Counted from the stretch's first letter, positions 8,138 through 15,693 are shown. The stretch is DNA of 43,521 nucleotides from an uncultured Clostridia bacterium (GCA_944382925.1 CALWNX010000023.1:1-43521), one strand, 5' to 3'. The notes: generated from the letters alone by a model not told the origin. Numbers and translations are program-made.

Positions 8138-8578
8138 ATGCAAATTACTGAGAGAGTCAAAAACTGCAACGGCTGCGAGGCCTGTATCGTCGGCTGCAAA
8201 TATTCCTGCATTAAGATGCAGGAGGACGAGGAGGGCAACCGCCGGCCGGTGATCGATGAGCGCGGCTGCCGCAAGTGCAATGCCTGCGTGCTTTTCTGCC
8301 CGCTCTATAACCCGGTGGAGCTGCCGGAGTTTGCGGATTTCTTCGACGCGCCCGAGGACGTGAGAAAGCGCGAAATGGCGCCGATTTACAGGGCGACGAT
8401 GAGAAAGGTGCGCGAGGGCCAGCATGCCGAATTTGTGGGCACGCTCTGCCAGATCGCAGCGCTCAAGTCGCTGCGCGGAGACAAGTTGGCGCATAATCTG
8501 GCGCTCTTTCCGATCTACTGCGACGAGGAGCAGCGCGCCTCAAACCCGGCCTGCCGCGCCTGCCGCTTTTATAAGTAG
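8138..8578 (+). CDS. 2[4Fe-4S] ferredoxin-type protein with short FrhB-like segment
   Basis: A 146-residue protein. ATG 8138 is preceded by AAGAGGTG; an in-frame GTG at 8129 lies inside that ribosome site. The N-terminal part has two cluster motifs, C10-x2-C13-x2-C16-x3-C20 and C44-x2-C47-x2-C50-x3-C54-P, as in bacterial ferredoxins. Residues 99-111 (FVGTLCQIAALKS) match the pattern found near the start of the F420-hydrogenase beta subunit (FrhB) family, but the rest of that enzyme is absent. Instead the protein ends within 35 residues, with three more Cys (128, 139, 142). It is probably a small electron carrier; the partner is unknown. It lies between a B6 kinase and a dynamin-like GTPase gene. 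Confidence 0.75.
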   Translation: MQITERVKNCNGCEACIVGCKYSCIKMQEDEEGNRRPVIDERGCRKCNACVLFCPLYNPVELPEFADFFDAPEDVRKREMAPIYRATMRKVREGQHAEFVGTLCQIAALKSLRGDKLAHNLALFPIYCDEEQRASNPACRACRFYK

Positions 8579-8589
8579 GGGTGAGTGTG

Positions 8590-9888
8590 ATGAGCGATAT
8601 ACTACAGAGATTAAGGGACGCCGAGCAGCTTTTCGCCGCCTATGAGATCACCGGCCATGAGCTGGCCCGGGTGCGCGCCCTGCGTGAGAAGCTCGAAAAC
8701 AGTCAGATGACGGTCTCCGTCATCGGCCAGTTTAAGCGCGGCAAGAGTGCGCTGGTCAATCGCATCCTCGACGATAAAATCCTGCCGGTGGGCATCGTGC
8801 CGGTGACGGCCGTGGTGACCAGCGTGCAGTACGGAGAAAAGAGCGCCGAGGTGCATTTCGCCAACGGACTCGTGCAGCCGGTCGCCTTCGATGAGATTTC
8901 GACCTTTATCAACGAGCAGGAGAACATGGACAACCACCTCAACGTGACCAAAGTCTGCATCCACTGCCCGGCCGGATTTCTGCGCGAGGGCATCACGCTG
9001 GTGGACACGCCGGGCGTGGGCTCGCTGCACGAAAAAAATTCTGAGGAGGCTTACGCCTTCGTCAAGGAAAGCGACGCCGTGATTTTCACGCTGTCCGTCG
9101 ACAGCCCGATCAATCAGATCGAGATCGAGTTTCTCAGAAACGCCAAGGAATATGCGGCCAAGTTTTATTTTGCCGTCAACAAGATAGACGTGATCGACGA
9201 AGATGAGCTGGAAGCTTATCTGGCCTATTGCCGCAAATTCATCGCTAAACTGATGGAAGTGCCGGAGGTGCAGATGTTTCCGGTCAGCGCCAAGCAGGGC
9301 CTGGGCGTGGAAGAATTGACCGCCGCTGTCAGCCGCGACTGCCGCAGCCAGGGGCAGGCGATCCTGGAAGAATCGTCGGCTCTCAAGCTGCATGACATCG
9401 TGCTGAGCGCGCTGGCGCAGATTTCGCTTTACCGCAAGGCGCTGTCGCTGCCGGCGGCCGAGTTTGACAAGCGGTTTGCGCAGATGAAAAAATTCTTCGC
9501 TGCCCTGCAGGAGCAGACGGCCGCGATTCCGGCGCCGGAGCGCAAAAACAGGGTGGTCGCCGAGGCGCATCTCAACGACGTGAAGAACAGGCTGACGGCG
9601 AAGGTGAGCGAGCTGTTCGGCATCGATTACCATTACGACATCGAGGAGGTCGAGGCCGGGACAGAAGCGCAGGCTGAGGCGGATGACGCTCAGGCTGCCA
9701 AGGCGGCGGCCGGCATGCCTAAGTCCGACGACCTTACGCAGCAGGTTATGGCTCTCTGCGAGACGCTTAACGCTACGCTGAACACGATCTTCATGCACCG
9801 CGAGGAAAATTCCTACAAGGTGGCCAGAAGGATCAACGACCTCAACCGCCTGGTGAGAAGGCTGGTCAAGATGCGCGACGAAGCGTAG
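8590..9888 (+). CDS. Dynamin-like GTPase
   Basis: A 432-residue protein with a dynamin-family GTPase domain at the N-terminus: G1 GQFKRGKS (46-53), G2 threonine in PVTAVVT (71-77), G3 DTPGVGS (139-145) and G4 NKID (197-200). The C-terminal half is predicted mostly helical and may form the stalk. It is shorter than typical two-headed bacterial dynamins (about 600 to over 1,000 residues) and has no clear membrane paddle. Known relatives act in membrane remodelling or stress tolerance, but the role here is not known. ATG 8590 was preferred over GTG 8581 for its spacing from the AGGGGTG ribosome site. It is the last gene of its operon. Confidence 0.8.
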   Translation: MSDILQRLRDAEQLFAAYEITGHELARVRALREKLENSQMTVSVIGQFKRGKSALVNRILDDKILPVGIVPVTAVVTSVQYGEKSAEVHFANGLVQPVAFDEISTFINEQENMDNHLNVTKVCIHCPAGFLREGITLVDTPGVGSLHEKNSEEAYAFVKESDAVIFTLSVDSPINQIEIEFLRNAKEYAAKFYFAVNKIDVIDEDELEAYLAYCRKFIAKLMEVPEVQMFPVSAKQGLGVEELTAAVSRDCRSQGQAILEESSALKLHDIVLSALAQISLYRKALSLPAAEFDKRFAQMKKFFAALQEQTAAIPAPERKNRVVAEAHLNDVKNRLTAKVSELFGIDYHYDIEEVEAGTEAQAEADDAQAAKAAAGMPKSDDLTQQVMALCETLNATLNTIFMHREENSYKVARRINDLNRLVRRLVKMRDEA

Positions 9889-9940
9889 GCGAGGCACCGT
9901 TTAAGCGGTGGTCTGCAGCTGACCGCGACTCTGCTCCTCC

Positions 9941-9958
9941 GCTACTTGCGCAAGTAGC
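9941..9958. repeat. 18-bp perfect palindrome
   Basis: GCTACTTGCGCAAGTAGC reads the same on both strands. Its core CTTGCGCAAG recurs at about 15642-15651 in the other gene-free region of this window. Confidence 0.85.
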
Positions 9959-9990
9959 TTTCTCAACCAAAGCAAAAATACAGCCGTCTC

Positions 9991-10057
9991 AAGATGAATT
10001 TTGCAAAATTTTTCTTCTCTTTCAGGCTTAAAAGCATAGTCGTAAGTTGAAAACGCC
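9991..10057 (+). repeat. Left arm of a 67-bp inverted repeat
   Basis: It matches the reverse complement of 10131-10197 at 46 of 67 positions without gaps. The outer 30 bases are nearly identical (27 of 30) and the inner 14 are also well conserved. Arms with better-kept ends suggest a MITE-like or palindromic intergenic element of about 207 bp. Confidence 0.7.
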
Positions 10058-10130
10058 CTCGCACACGTGTAAAAAGTCCGCATTCTTCGTGCTCTAAGCC
10101 TTAATTCCAGCTAAAAACAAAGAAGCTCAT

Positions 10131-10197
10131 GGCCTTTTCAACTTGGCAGAGCTTCATTTTTTATGTAAGAGGTGAAAATTTTTGCAAAATTCATCTT
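10131..10197 (-). repeat. Right arm of a 67-bp inverted repeat
   Basis: Partner of 9991-10057. It contains part of a GAAGCTC/GAGCTTC hairpin followed by six T (10122-10161), so it may also act as a terminator for the genes to the left. Confidence 0.7.
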
Positions 10198-10240
10198 CCA
10201 GGGCTGCGACAACCAAAAAAGTGGAGAAAGCAAAAAATGC

Positions 10241-10296
10241 TGCGTGCCGGACGCCTGCATGCCGAGCGCCTGCATGCCGAACGCCTGCGTGCCGGG
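10241..10296. repeat. 15-bp tandem repeat, about 3.7 units
   Basis: The unit is TGCRTGCCGRRCGCC, and the last copy runs into an inverted CACGCAGGCG that forms a 10-bp hairpin. In one frame the repeat would code Cys-x4-Cys spacing; see findings. Confidence 0.85.
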
Positions 10297-10337
10297 CACG
10301 CAGGCGCCGTGCGCCACTGATAGCCTCGAGGGTGAGG

Positions 10338-11513
10338 CTAATGCGTTTTACCGAGCTTGTCCATGTACATCGTCCACTTGACGACCCGGCGCGGATCGGG
10401 CTGGAGGATGAAATTGTACATCACGCGCTTGTGATAGAGATCAAAGTGATGACCGACGCTGATGGGCAGCGCCTTGATCGCAGCGGTCTTTTCTGTGAAT
10501 GCGAGCGGCTGGCCGAAGCACTGGCCGCTGAAACTGATCTTTTCCCGGTCCATGCGGATCACGCCGCTGCCGGCGCGCCAGTCGATATTGCCGTCAGGGT
10601 CTGCGGCGGCCACGATCGTTTCGCTTGCGAGCTCCTCGTCCAGGTCAAGCTCGGCTTCCTGCCAGAAATACCAGTCGTTGATATAGCGAAAAGGAAGCCC
10701 CTCTCCTTTGAGCTCATAATACTCGGAAAGCTCAGCGGAAAGACCGCAGGCGCGGCAGCAGATATGGCGCGCATCCGTATAAATCTCAAATTCCGCGCCG
10801 CAGACAGGGCATTTGTAGAGCACGCCGTCAAGGCCAAGCGCTGGCGAGCTGCATTTGTAGGCGACGTCGCGGAAGAGCCTGTCCTCGTCGTGGAGGATCG
10901 CTTTCTCGATGGCCGCTTCGATCTGCGCTGCAGACAGCGCCGCCACCTCATCAGCGTCAAGCAGCTTGGCGGTCGTGATGTGCATGCGTCCGGGGCGCAG
11001 GCCGGCTTTGCCCCATTTGGGCAGCGTCTTGTAAGCGCCGTTTTCGGTGACGGTATAGACGTCGACGCCCATCTTTTTGACCAGCTCCGCCGTTCCCTCC
11101 GTGACGTTGAGAGAATGGCCCACGCAGGTCAGGCGGCCTTCGGGAAACAGCACCACGATGTTGCCGCTGTCCCTGGCGCGCAGGATGCTGATGATCGTCT
11201 TTATGTCGGGACAGAACATTTTCTTGGAGATGACGTGCATCCTGGTCAGGAACCATCTGATCAGCGGGCGGGCCATGAAGTGCTCGCTGACCACGAAGGT
11301 CGGCCGGTGCGGAAACAGCGCCAGCGCCACGAGGATGAAGTCGATATTGGAGATGTGCGGGCACAGCACCAGCGCCGGGCCCTTCAGTCCCCGGAGGCCG
11401 CTTCTGTCGCAGGTGGTCTTGTATCTGAGGCGAAAAACGGGCCATACTAACAGACACAGGAGCCAGAAGAGCAGCGGCGCAGGTTTTCTGATCGTTTTCT
11501 TATCTTTGTTCAT
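10338..11513 (-). CDS. PlsC-type acyltransferase with C-terminal zinc-ribbon part
   Basis: A 391-residue protein. The first 200 residues are a lysophospholipid/glycerol-phosphate acyltransferase domain: an N-terminal hydrophobic anchor at about 14-30, the catalytic HxxxxD motif PHISNID with H53 and D58, and the substrate-binding motif FPEGRLT at 123-129. Such enzymes make phosphatidic acid or related lipids at the membrane. The second half is unusual and has a four-cysteine zinc-ribbon pattern (C235, C238, C253, C256). The start ATG at 11513 follows a TATAAT by only six bases, so the message may be leaderless. It faces the Mrp gene divergently. Confidence 0.85.
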   Translation of the reverse strand: MNKDKKTIRKPAPLLFWLLCLLVWPVFRLRYKTTCDRSGLRGLKGPALVLCPHISNIDFILVALALFPHRPTFVVSEHFMARPLIRWFLTRMHVISKKMFCPDIKTIISILRARDSGNIVVLFPEGRLTCVGHSLNVTEGTAELVKKMGVDVYTVTENGAYKTLPKWGKAGLRPGRMHITTAKLLDADEVAALSAAQIEAAIEKAILHDEDRLFRDVAYKCSSPALGLDGVLYKCPVCGAEFEIYTDARHICCRACGLSAELSEYYELKGEGLPFRYINDWYFWQEAELDLDEELASETIVAAADPDGNIDWRAGSGVIRMDREKISFSGQCFGQPLAFTEKTAAIKALPISVGHHFDLYHKRVMYNFILQPDPRRVVKWTMYMDKLGKTH

Positions 11514-11519
11514 ACGTCT

Positions 11520-11548
11520 ATTATACACAATAAGCGGCAAAAATCCAA
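11520..11548 (-). promoter_or_regulatory. Promoter of the acyltransferase gene, possibly giving leaderless mRNA
   Basis: On the minus strand, TTGGAT (11543-11548) is followed by a 17-base spacer and TATAAT (11520-11525). Six bases then separate the -10 box from the ATG, so transcription would begin at or next to the start codon. Confidence 0.6.
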
Positions 11549-11568
11549 GATAAAAAGCGCCGGCGGCA

Positions 11569-11596
11569 TTGACAGGAGAGCAGAAAGTGATAGAAT
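11569..11596 (+). promoter_or_regulatory. Promoter of the Mrp ATPase gene
   Basis: Consensus TTGACA (11569-11574), 16-base spacer, TAGAAT (11591-11596). A GAAAGGAAGG ribosome site and ATG 11623 follow. It is divergent from the acyltransferase promoter. Confidence 0.75.
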
Positions 11597-11622
11597 GATA
11601 CGGGAAAGGAAGGGACAGTCAA

Positions 11623-12459
11623 ATGAACAGTCAATCAAACGTAAAAAAAGTGATCGGAGTGGTTTCCGGCAAAGGCGGCGTGGGCAAGTCCTCGGTAACC
11701 TCCATGCTGGCGGTGGCCGCTCAGAGAAAAGGATATAAGACGGCGATCCTGGACGCCGATATTACCGGCCCGTCGATTCCCAAGGCTTTCGGCCTGGACG
11801 ACAAGGCGCAGGGCAACGGCGAAGTGATCCTGCCGGTGGTGACAGACACGGGCATCAGAACGATGTCGGTCAATTCGCTGCTGGAAAACGACACCGATCC
11901 CGTAGTCTGGAGAGGGCCGATCCTCTCAGGCGTGATTCAGCAGTTCTGGAACGATGTGGTGTGGGGTGACATCGACATCATGTTCGTGGACATGCCGCCG
12001 GGAACGGGCGATGTGGCGCTGACCGTGTTCCAGTCACTGCCTCTTGACGGTATCGTCATCGTCACCTCCCCGCAGGAGCTGGTAGCGATGATCGTCGAAA
12101 AGGCCATCAAGATGGCGGACATGATGAACATCCCGGTTATCGGCCTGGTCGAGAATATGTCGTATTTCGTCTGCCCGGACTGCGGCGCTCATCATCAGAT
12201 CTTCGGCGAGAGCCATATCGAGGAGATCGCCGGTCAGCACGGCGTAGACGTCATCGCCAGGCTGCCGCTCGACAAAGAAGTGGCGCGCAGCTTTGACCGC
12301 GGCATGGCCGAGTGCCTCGATGTTTCCGCCCTTGCAGACATGGTGGCTGCCTGCCTCAGAGCAGATAATCCGCACAAGCATGACGGCATGCCGAAGCCGG
12401 AGGGCTGCGACGGCAACTGCTCAGGCTGCGGCGAGGAGGGCTGTGCCAGCCGCAAATAG
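11623..12459 (+). CDS. mrp: Mrp/ApbC/NBP35-type P-loop ATPase, iron-sulfur cluster carrier
   Basis: A 278-residue cytosolic ATPase that binds and hands over [4Fe-4S] clusters. The deviant Walker A motif GKGGVGKSS is at 16-24, the switch region FVDMPPGTGD at 121-130, and the cluster-binding CPDC (C184, C187) lies in the conserved position. The C-terminal tail carries four more cysteines (C262, C266, C269, C274), as in many clostridial Mrp proteins that end in a Cys-rich tail. It has its own promoter and a strong terminator, so it is monocistronic. Confidence 0.93.
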   Translation: MNSQSNVKKVIGVVSGKGGVGKSSVTSMLAVAAQRKGYKTAILDADITGPSIPKAFGLDDKAQGNGEVILPVVTDTGIRTMSVNSLLENDTDPVVWRGPILSGVIQQFWNDVVWGDIDIMFVDMPPGTGDVALTVFQSLPLDGIVIVTSPQELVAMIVEKAIKMADMMNIPVIGLVENMSYFVCPDCGAHHQIFGESHIEEIAGQHGVDVIARLPLDKEVARSFDRGMAECLDVSALADMVAACLRADNPHKHDGMPKPEGCDGNCSGCGEEGCASRK

Positions 12460-12515
12460 CGGCCAGGCCTTGCAAACAGCGGCAAACAAGACGCAAACGG
12501 CATGATTATTTCATC

Positions 12516-12541
12516 AAAAGCACACATTATGTGTGCTTTTT
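12516..12541 (+). terminator. Intrinsic terminator after mrp
   Basis: A perfect 12-bp inverted repeat around AAAAGCACACAT, with one central base, ends in TTTTT at 12537-12541. Its symmetry also lets it work on the minus strand. Confidence 0.85.
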
Positions 12542-12593
12542 CTGTTAAAATGTTTTCACAAGCACTTGCAAAAGGGGGAAGAGAAATAATATA

Positions 12594-13466
12594 ATGTTTG
12601 GGTACGTATTGATCAATAAGCCGGAGCTTAAGATCAGGGAATTTGAGAGATACAGGAGCTACTACTGCGGGCTGTGCCACGCTCTGGGCGAGACCTACGG
12701 GCTGTCCGGCAGGCTAACGCTGAACTACGATATGACCTTTCTGGTCATGCTGCTGAGCGACCTCTATGACGAAGAGGACAAGACCACCTTCAGCAGATGC
12801 GCACTGCATCCGGCGCACAAGCACTGCAGCCGCCGCAACGAGATCACCGATTACTGCGCCGACATGTGCGTATTGCTGACATACTACAAGTGCTGCGACG
12901 ACTGGGAGGACGAGAAAAAGCTTTACCGACGTCTGTGGGCCGCGGGTCTGGCCTCAAGGCGCCGCCGCATAGAGCAGAAATATCCGCAGAAGGCGGAATT
13001 CATCAAAAGCAAGCTCGCGCAGCTGGCGGAGACAGAAAAAGAAGAAGCCACCCACATCGACAAGACGGCCCGCATCTTCGGCGAGCTGATGGCCGTGATC
13101 TTCGCCTACAGGGACGACGAATGGAAAAACGATTTGTATAAAGTCGGCTTTTATCTGGGAAAGTACGTATATCTGCTCGACGCTTACGAGGACATCGAAG
13201 AAGATATAAAGCGCGGAGCCTATAATCCTTTCCGCGGGATCTATGCGGAGCCGGATTTTGAAAAGCATGTGCTCGATCTGCTGCTGATGATGATCGGCGA
13301 ATGTACAGACGCTTTTGAAAGGCTGCCGCTGGTAGAAAATGTGGAAATACTGAGAAATATTTTATATTCCGGCGTCTGGGTCAGATTCGGCCGGACCAGA
13401 GCCAAAAATCAGAAAAAGAACCAGTCAGAGGTAGAGGAAAACAAAGAAGAGCATGAATCCTTATGA
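12594..13466 (+). CDS. DUF5685 family protein
   Basis: A 290-residue protein that begins [17 protein letters not shown] and has [11 protein letters not shown] near 23-33, the hallmark of DUF5685. Further conserved-looking Cys and His are near 65-105 ([19 protein letters not shown]), and the region around 200 ([21 protein letters not shown]) has an acidic DxxED pattern. The function is unknown; the Cys/His-rich N-terminal part may bind metal. The ATG has a strong AAGGGGGAAG ribosome site. It overlaps the DnaJ gene by 14 bases, a pairing that suggests a shared role. Confidence 0.85.
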   Translation: MFGYVLINKPELKIREFERYRSYYCGLCHALGETYGLSGRLTLNYDMTFLVMLLSDLYDEEDKTTFSRCALHPAHKHCSRRNEITDYCADMCVLLTYYKCCDDWEDEKKLYRRLWAAGLASRRRRIEQKYPQKAEFIKSKLAQLAETEKEEATHIDKTARIFGELMAVIFAYRDDEWKNDLYKVGFYLGKYVYLLDAYEDIEEDIKRGAYNPFRGIYAEPDFEKHVLDLLLMMIGECTDAFERLPLVENVEILRNILYSGVWVRFGRTRAKNQKKNQSEVEENKEEHESL

Positions 13467-14154
13467 AGTATTGGGCGTCAGCCGCAACGCCACAGACGAT
13501 GAGATAAAAAAAGCATATAAAAAGCTGAGCCGCAAATATCATCCGGACGCCAACGTGGGCAATCCGAACCAGAAGGCTTATGAGGAAAAATTCAAGGAAG
13601 TCCAGCAGGCATACCAGATCATCATGGATCAACGTCAGGGCAAGGGCCAGCAGGCGCAGTACCAGGATCCGTGGGGCTTCGGCGGTTTCGGCGGTTTTGG
13701 CGGTTTCGGCGGCTACGGCTATGGCGGCCAGCAGGCTCAGGGCGCGGCGGAAAGCATGGATGAGCAATACATGCGCTCGGCGCTCAACTATATTCAGAAC
13801 GGCTATTACCGCGAGGGCCTCAACGTGCTCGAGCAGGTCAAAGAGCGCAAGGGACAGTGGTACTATTACAGCGCGATCGCCAATTACAATATCGGCAACA
13901 ACGCGGTTGCCCTCGAGCACGCCAAGATCGCCTGCTCCTTTGAACCGAACAACTATTATTATGCGACGCTGCTCAATCAGCTTCAGGGCGGCGAAAGCCG
14001 CTACCAGCAGCGGAGCGCCGGCTACGGCGGCAATCCGTCCATGCGGCGCGGCAACAGCTACATGGGTCAGCTGTGCGGCACCTTCCTGTGCGTAAGCCTT
14101 TGCTGCGGCAACGGCGCGTACATGGGCGGCCTGCCGATCATCTGCTGCCTGTAA
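13453..14154 (+). CDS. DnaJ-domain protein with Gly/Phe-rich and helical repeat region
   Basis: A 233-residue protein. The J domain covers 1-62 with the HPD motif at 30-32, which in this family stimulates DnaK ATP hydrolysis. A GFGGFGG-rich spacer follows at about 74-96, then a TPR-like helical segment ([21 protein letters not shown] and an adjacent helix pair) at about 105-175. The C-terminal end is rich in Cys and hydrophobic residues. It lacks the DnaJ zinc-finger domain, so it is a type III J protein. It is translationally coupled to the DUF5685 gene. Its stop codon lies inside a 14-bp tandem repeat; see findings. Confidence 0.9.
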   Translation: MNPYEVLGVSRNATDDEIKKAYKKLSRKYHPDANVGNPNQKAYEEKFKEVQQAYQIIMDQRQGKGQQAQYQDPWGFGGFGGFGGFGGYGYGGQQAQGAAESMDEQYMRSALNYIQNGYYREGLNVLEQVKERKGQWYYYSAIANYNIGNNAVALEHAKIACSFEPNNYYYATLLNQLQGGESRYQQRSAGYGGNPSMRRGNSYMGQLCGTFLCVSLCCGNGAYMGGLPIICCL

Positions 14155-14187
14155 TTTGTTGCCTGCAATTTGCTGCCTGCAATTTGC
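14146..14187 (+). repeat. 14-bp tandem repeat, three units, containing the DnaJ stop
   Basis: TGCCTGTAATTTGT, TGCCTGCAATTTGC and TGCCTGCAATTTGC follow each other without gaps. The DnaJ stop TAA is in the first unit, where the other two have CAA. Confidence 0.9.
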
Positions 14188-14295
14188 GGGAGGAGGGTGG
14201 CGGCGAAGAAGGCCGCGAAGAAGAACGCGAAGAAGGCCATGAAAGGGAGACACTTCGTAGGGAGGTTGTCTCATTTGGACTTTCGTAAAATAACA

Positions 14296-14335
14296 GCGGT
14301 AAAGAGATTTTATATTTCTCTGCCGCCGTCATTTT
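14296..14335. terminator. Probable bidirectional terminator
   Basis: GCGG plus AGAGA on the left (14296-14307) pairs with TCTCT plus CCGC on the right (14317-14326), with T-rich sequence on both outer sides. It separates the DnaJ operon from the convergent 69-residue protein gene. Confidence 0.55.
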
Positions 14336-14543
14336 AATCATCATCTTCGTCGTTAGACCAATCAGATATAATATGTAATTCTCCCGAATCTATATCCATT
14401 GCCATATTGTCTGCCATTCGCATCAACAAATCTCCATCAGAATCTATTGCCATATTATCGGAGATTGAATATGCAAAATCGCCGTCACTGTAATCAAAAA
14501 AAGTTTGCCCATATAGCACCTCATTTGTATAATTAAAAATCAT
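14334..14543 (-). CDS. Small, highly acidic protein of unknown function
   Basis: A 69-residue protein that I do not recognise. It is strongly acidic and ends in DEDDD. It contains two similar blocks, DNMAIDSDGDL and DNMAMDIDSGEL, about 15 residues apart, which might form a beta repeat. No signal peptide, Cys or membrane segment is present. There is no clear ribosome site before ATG 14543; translation may be coupled to reading of the short sequence just upstream. It lies 112 bases behind the nucleotidyltransferase gene on the same strand, in AT-rich DNA, so the two may be a pair. An inhibitor or antitoxin role is only a guess. Confidence 0.6.
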   Translation of the reverse strand: MIFNYTNEVLYGQTFFDYSDGDFAYSISDNMAIDSDGDLLMRMADNMAMDIDSGELHIISDWSNDEDDD

Positions 14544-14655
14544 ACTTGTTTATTTTACTCAACTTTTAATTCTTCAAAAAGCATCAACAGATTCACACAA
14601 AATTTCATATATGCCGTAATTTTTACAATACATAAAAACTTATCCTCCGTCTCTA

Positions 14656-15315
14656 CTATTGATAATATCCGTTTTGCTGACAGATCTGATGAATTGTTTC
14701 GGCAAAAATAGATCTGGATTTTTTGCTATCATCAGCGTTTATATTCTTTCTGTCTATGTAATTCTCTCTGACCTGTTGCCACAATCTGTGCTTTTTAATC
14801 CACTCAATTTTGGATGGCAACTCCATATGCCCTTTCTGTTGGTATTCCCACGAATAACTGTTTTGTTTTTTGTTGTAGCGAATATATTGTTGGCGCTTAT
14901 CGCTGCATTCATATACAATGCAAAAGTCGCAACTATGCAAAATACGAGAGTTCGCTCTATCCTTCACTTTGATCGTGAGAACACGGGTGGAATCTTCTGT
15001 GTAATCATATCTGAAAATCGGATATCCATAAGGATTAGTAACCTTATCGAGACCCTTGCGAAGAATGTTTCGTATTTCTTCAGCAGAATAGTCTTCGTGG
15101 GGGTCGTTTACTTCAATATTCACATCGAAGTCAAAACCAGTGTTAGAATTTCGGTCACGGGTTATCATATTTCGGCTGCTGCTGCCCACGAAATGATATT
15201 GAAAAGTAAAGCTATCTCTAACTTCATTTTGTAATCTGCGTATAATTTCAAGGAGTTCATCTCTGATCGGCTTCCATTCTTTTTTGGGAACATACTCAAA
15301 ATCGTGCATAAACAT
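14656..15315 (-). CDS. Nucleotidyltransferase-fold protein of unknown role
   Basis: A 219-residue protein with the signature of the polymerase-beta nucleotidyltransferase fold: GSSS at 44-47, then the metal-binding pair D62 and D64 (FDFDVNI), and a third candidate acid D130 (SCDFCIV). This layout is seen in MNT-type proteins, 2'-5' oligoadenylate synthetases and CD-NTases, so the protein probably transfers a nucleotide, but onto what is unknown. It is shorter than typical CD-NTases. ATG 15315 has AAAAGGAG five bases upstream. The gene is AT-rich compared with its neighbours and has an exact consensus promoter, which points to recent acquisition. Confidence 0.75.
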   Translation of the reverse strand: MFMHDFEYVPKKEWKPIRDELLEIIRRLQNEVRDSFTFQYHFVGSSSRNMITRDRNSNTGFDFDVNIEVNDPHEDYSAEEIRNILRKGLDKVTNPYGYPIFRYDYTEDSTRVLTIKVKDRANSRILHSCDFCIVYECSDKRQQYIRYNKKQNSYSWEYQQKGHMELPSKIEWIKKHRLWQQVRENYIDRKNINADDSKKSRSIFAETIHQICQQNGYYQ

Positions 15316-15372
15316 AACATCTCCTTTTATCCCAAGCCGCCCAAATAGATTTCACTGAATCTAAATCATATT

Positions 15373-15401
15373 ATTATATACTCATTGCATTTAAATGTCA
15401 A
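15373..15401 (-). promoter_or_regulatory. Exact consensus promoter of the nucleotidyltransferase gene
   Basis: On the minus strand TTGACA (15396-15401), a 17-base spacer and TATAAT (15373-15378) match the sigma-A consensus at every position. A leader of about 50 bases follows before the ribosome site at 15321-15328. Confidence 0.85.
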
Positions 15402-15596
15402 TGGATTTTAATGAATTTTTACATTTTGAAAACAACAAAAAGAAAGACGATGTACATAAGTGTAGCGAGCATCGGATTGTGCCCCCACAATCTGAAAGAA
15501 GTCAAACACAAAGCAGTTGGGGTACCTTCCTTACGGAGTGTGCCCTAATGGGGGGCTACTTCAGCGATTCCCTCTAAACGTGCAGACCACGGATAC

Positions 15597-15619
15597 AAGG
15601 GAAGAGAGGACAAAATTTT
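15597..15619 (+). repeat. Left copy of a 23-bp perfect inverted repeat
   Basis: AAGGGAAGAGAGGACAAAAT plus TTT is matched exactly by the reverse complement at 15781-15803. The whole unit spans 207 bp, the same span as the inverted repeat at 9991-10197. Confidence 0.9.
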
Positions 15620-15693
15620 CTCCTCTCATTGCCTGAGCTCGCTTGCGCAAGGGAATTTTCCTGCGTCCTGGCCGGCAAAACAATCAAAAAAAC

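Larger units (their letters stand above)
9889..10337. other. Gene-free convergent region with inverted repeat and minisatellite
   Basis: This 449-base region lies between two converging genes. It holds an 18-bp perfect palindrome (9941-9958), two 67-bp arms of an inverted repeat, a hairpin with a T run (10122-10161) that could end transcription from the GTPase operon, and a 15-bp tandem repeat (10241-10296). Short open frames cross it on both strands, but none has a convincing ribosome site, and the frames in the two arms read the same FCKIHL peptide, as expected for a repeat and not for genes. Confidence 0.7.

Noticed and set aside
10241..10296. Possible CRISPR array
   Set aside because: The units are 15 bp and contiguous, with no spacers and no cas gene, so this is a minisatellite.
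9901..10320. Small frames on both strands in the 9.9-10.3 kb region
   Set aside because: They share the FCKIHL peptide because they come from the two arms of an inverted repeat, which points to repeat DNA and not genes.
10182..11450. A 422-codon plus-strand frame opposite the acyltransferase gene
   Set aside because: The minus strand has HxxxxD and FPEGRLT motifs and a promoter; the plus-strand frame begins in repeat DNA without a ribosome site.
14656..15315. Calling the nucleotidyltransferase a CBASS cyclase
   Set aside because: It is too short for a typical CD-NTase, lacks the usual GT after the GS motif, and no CBASS effector gene lies next to it.
15395..15577. A 60-codon plus-strand frame near the island
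   Set aside because: No ribosome site, overlap with the consensus promoter of the opposite gene, and its sequence includes a hairpin repeat.
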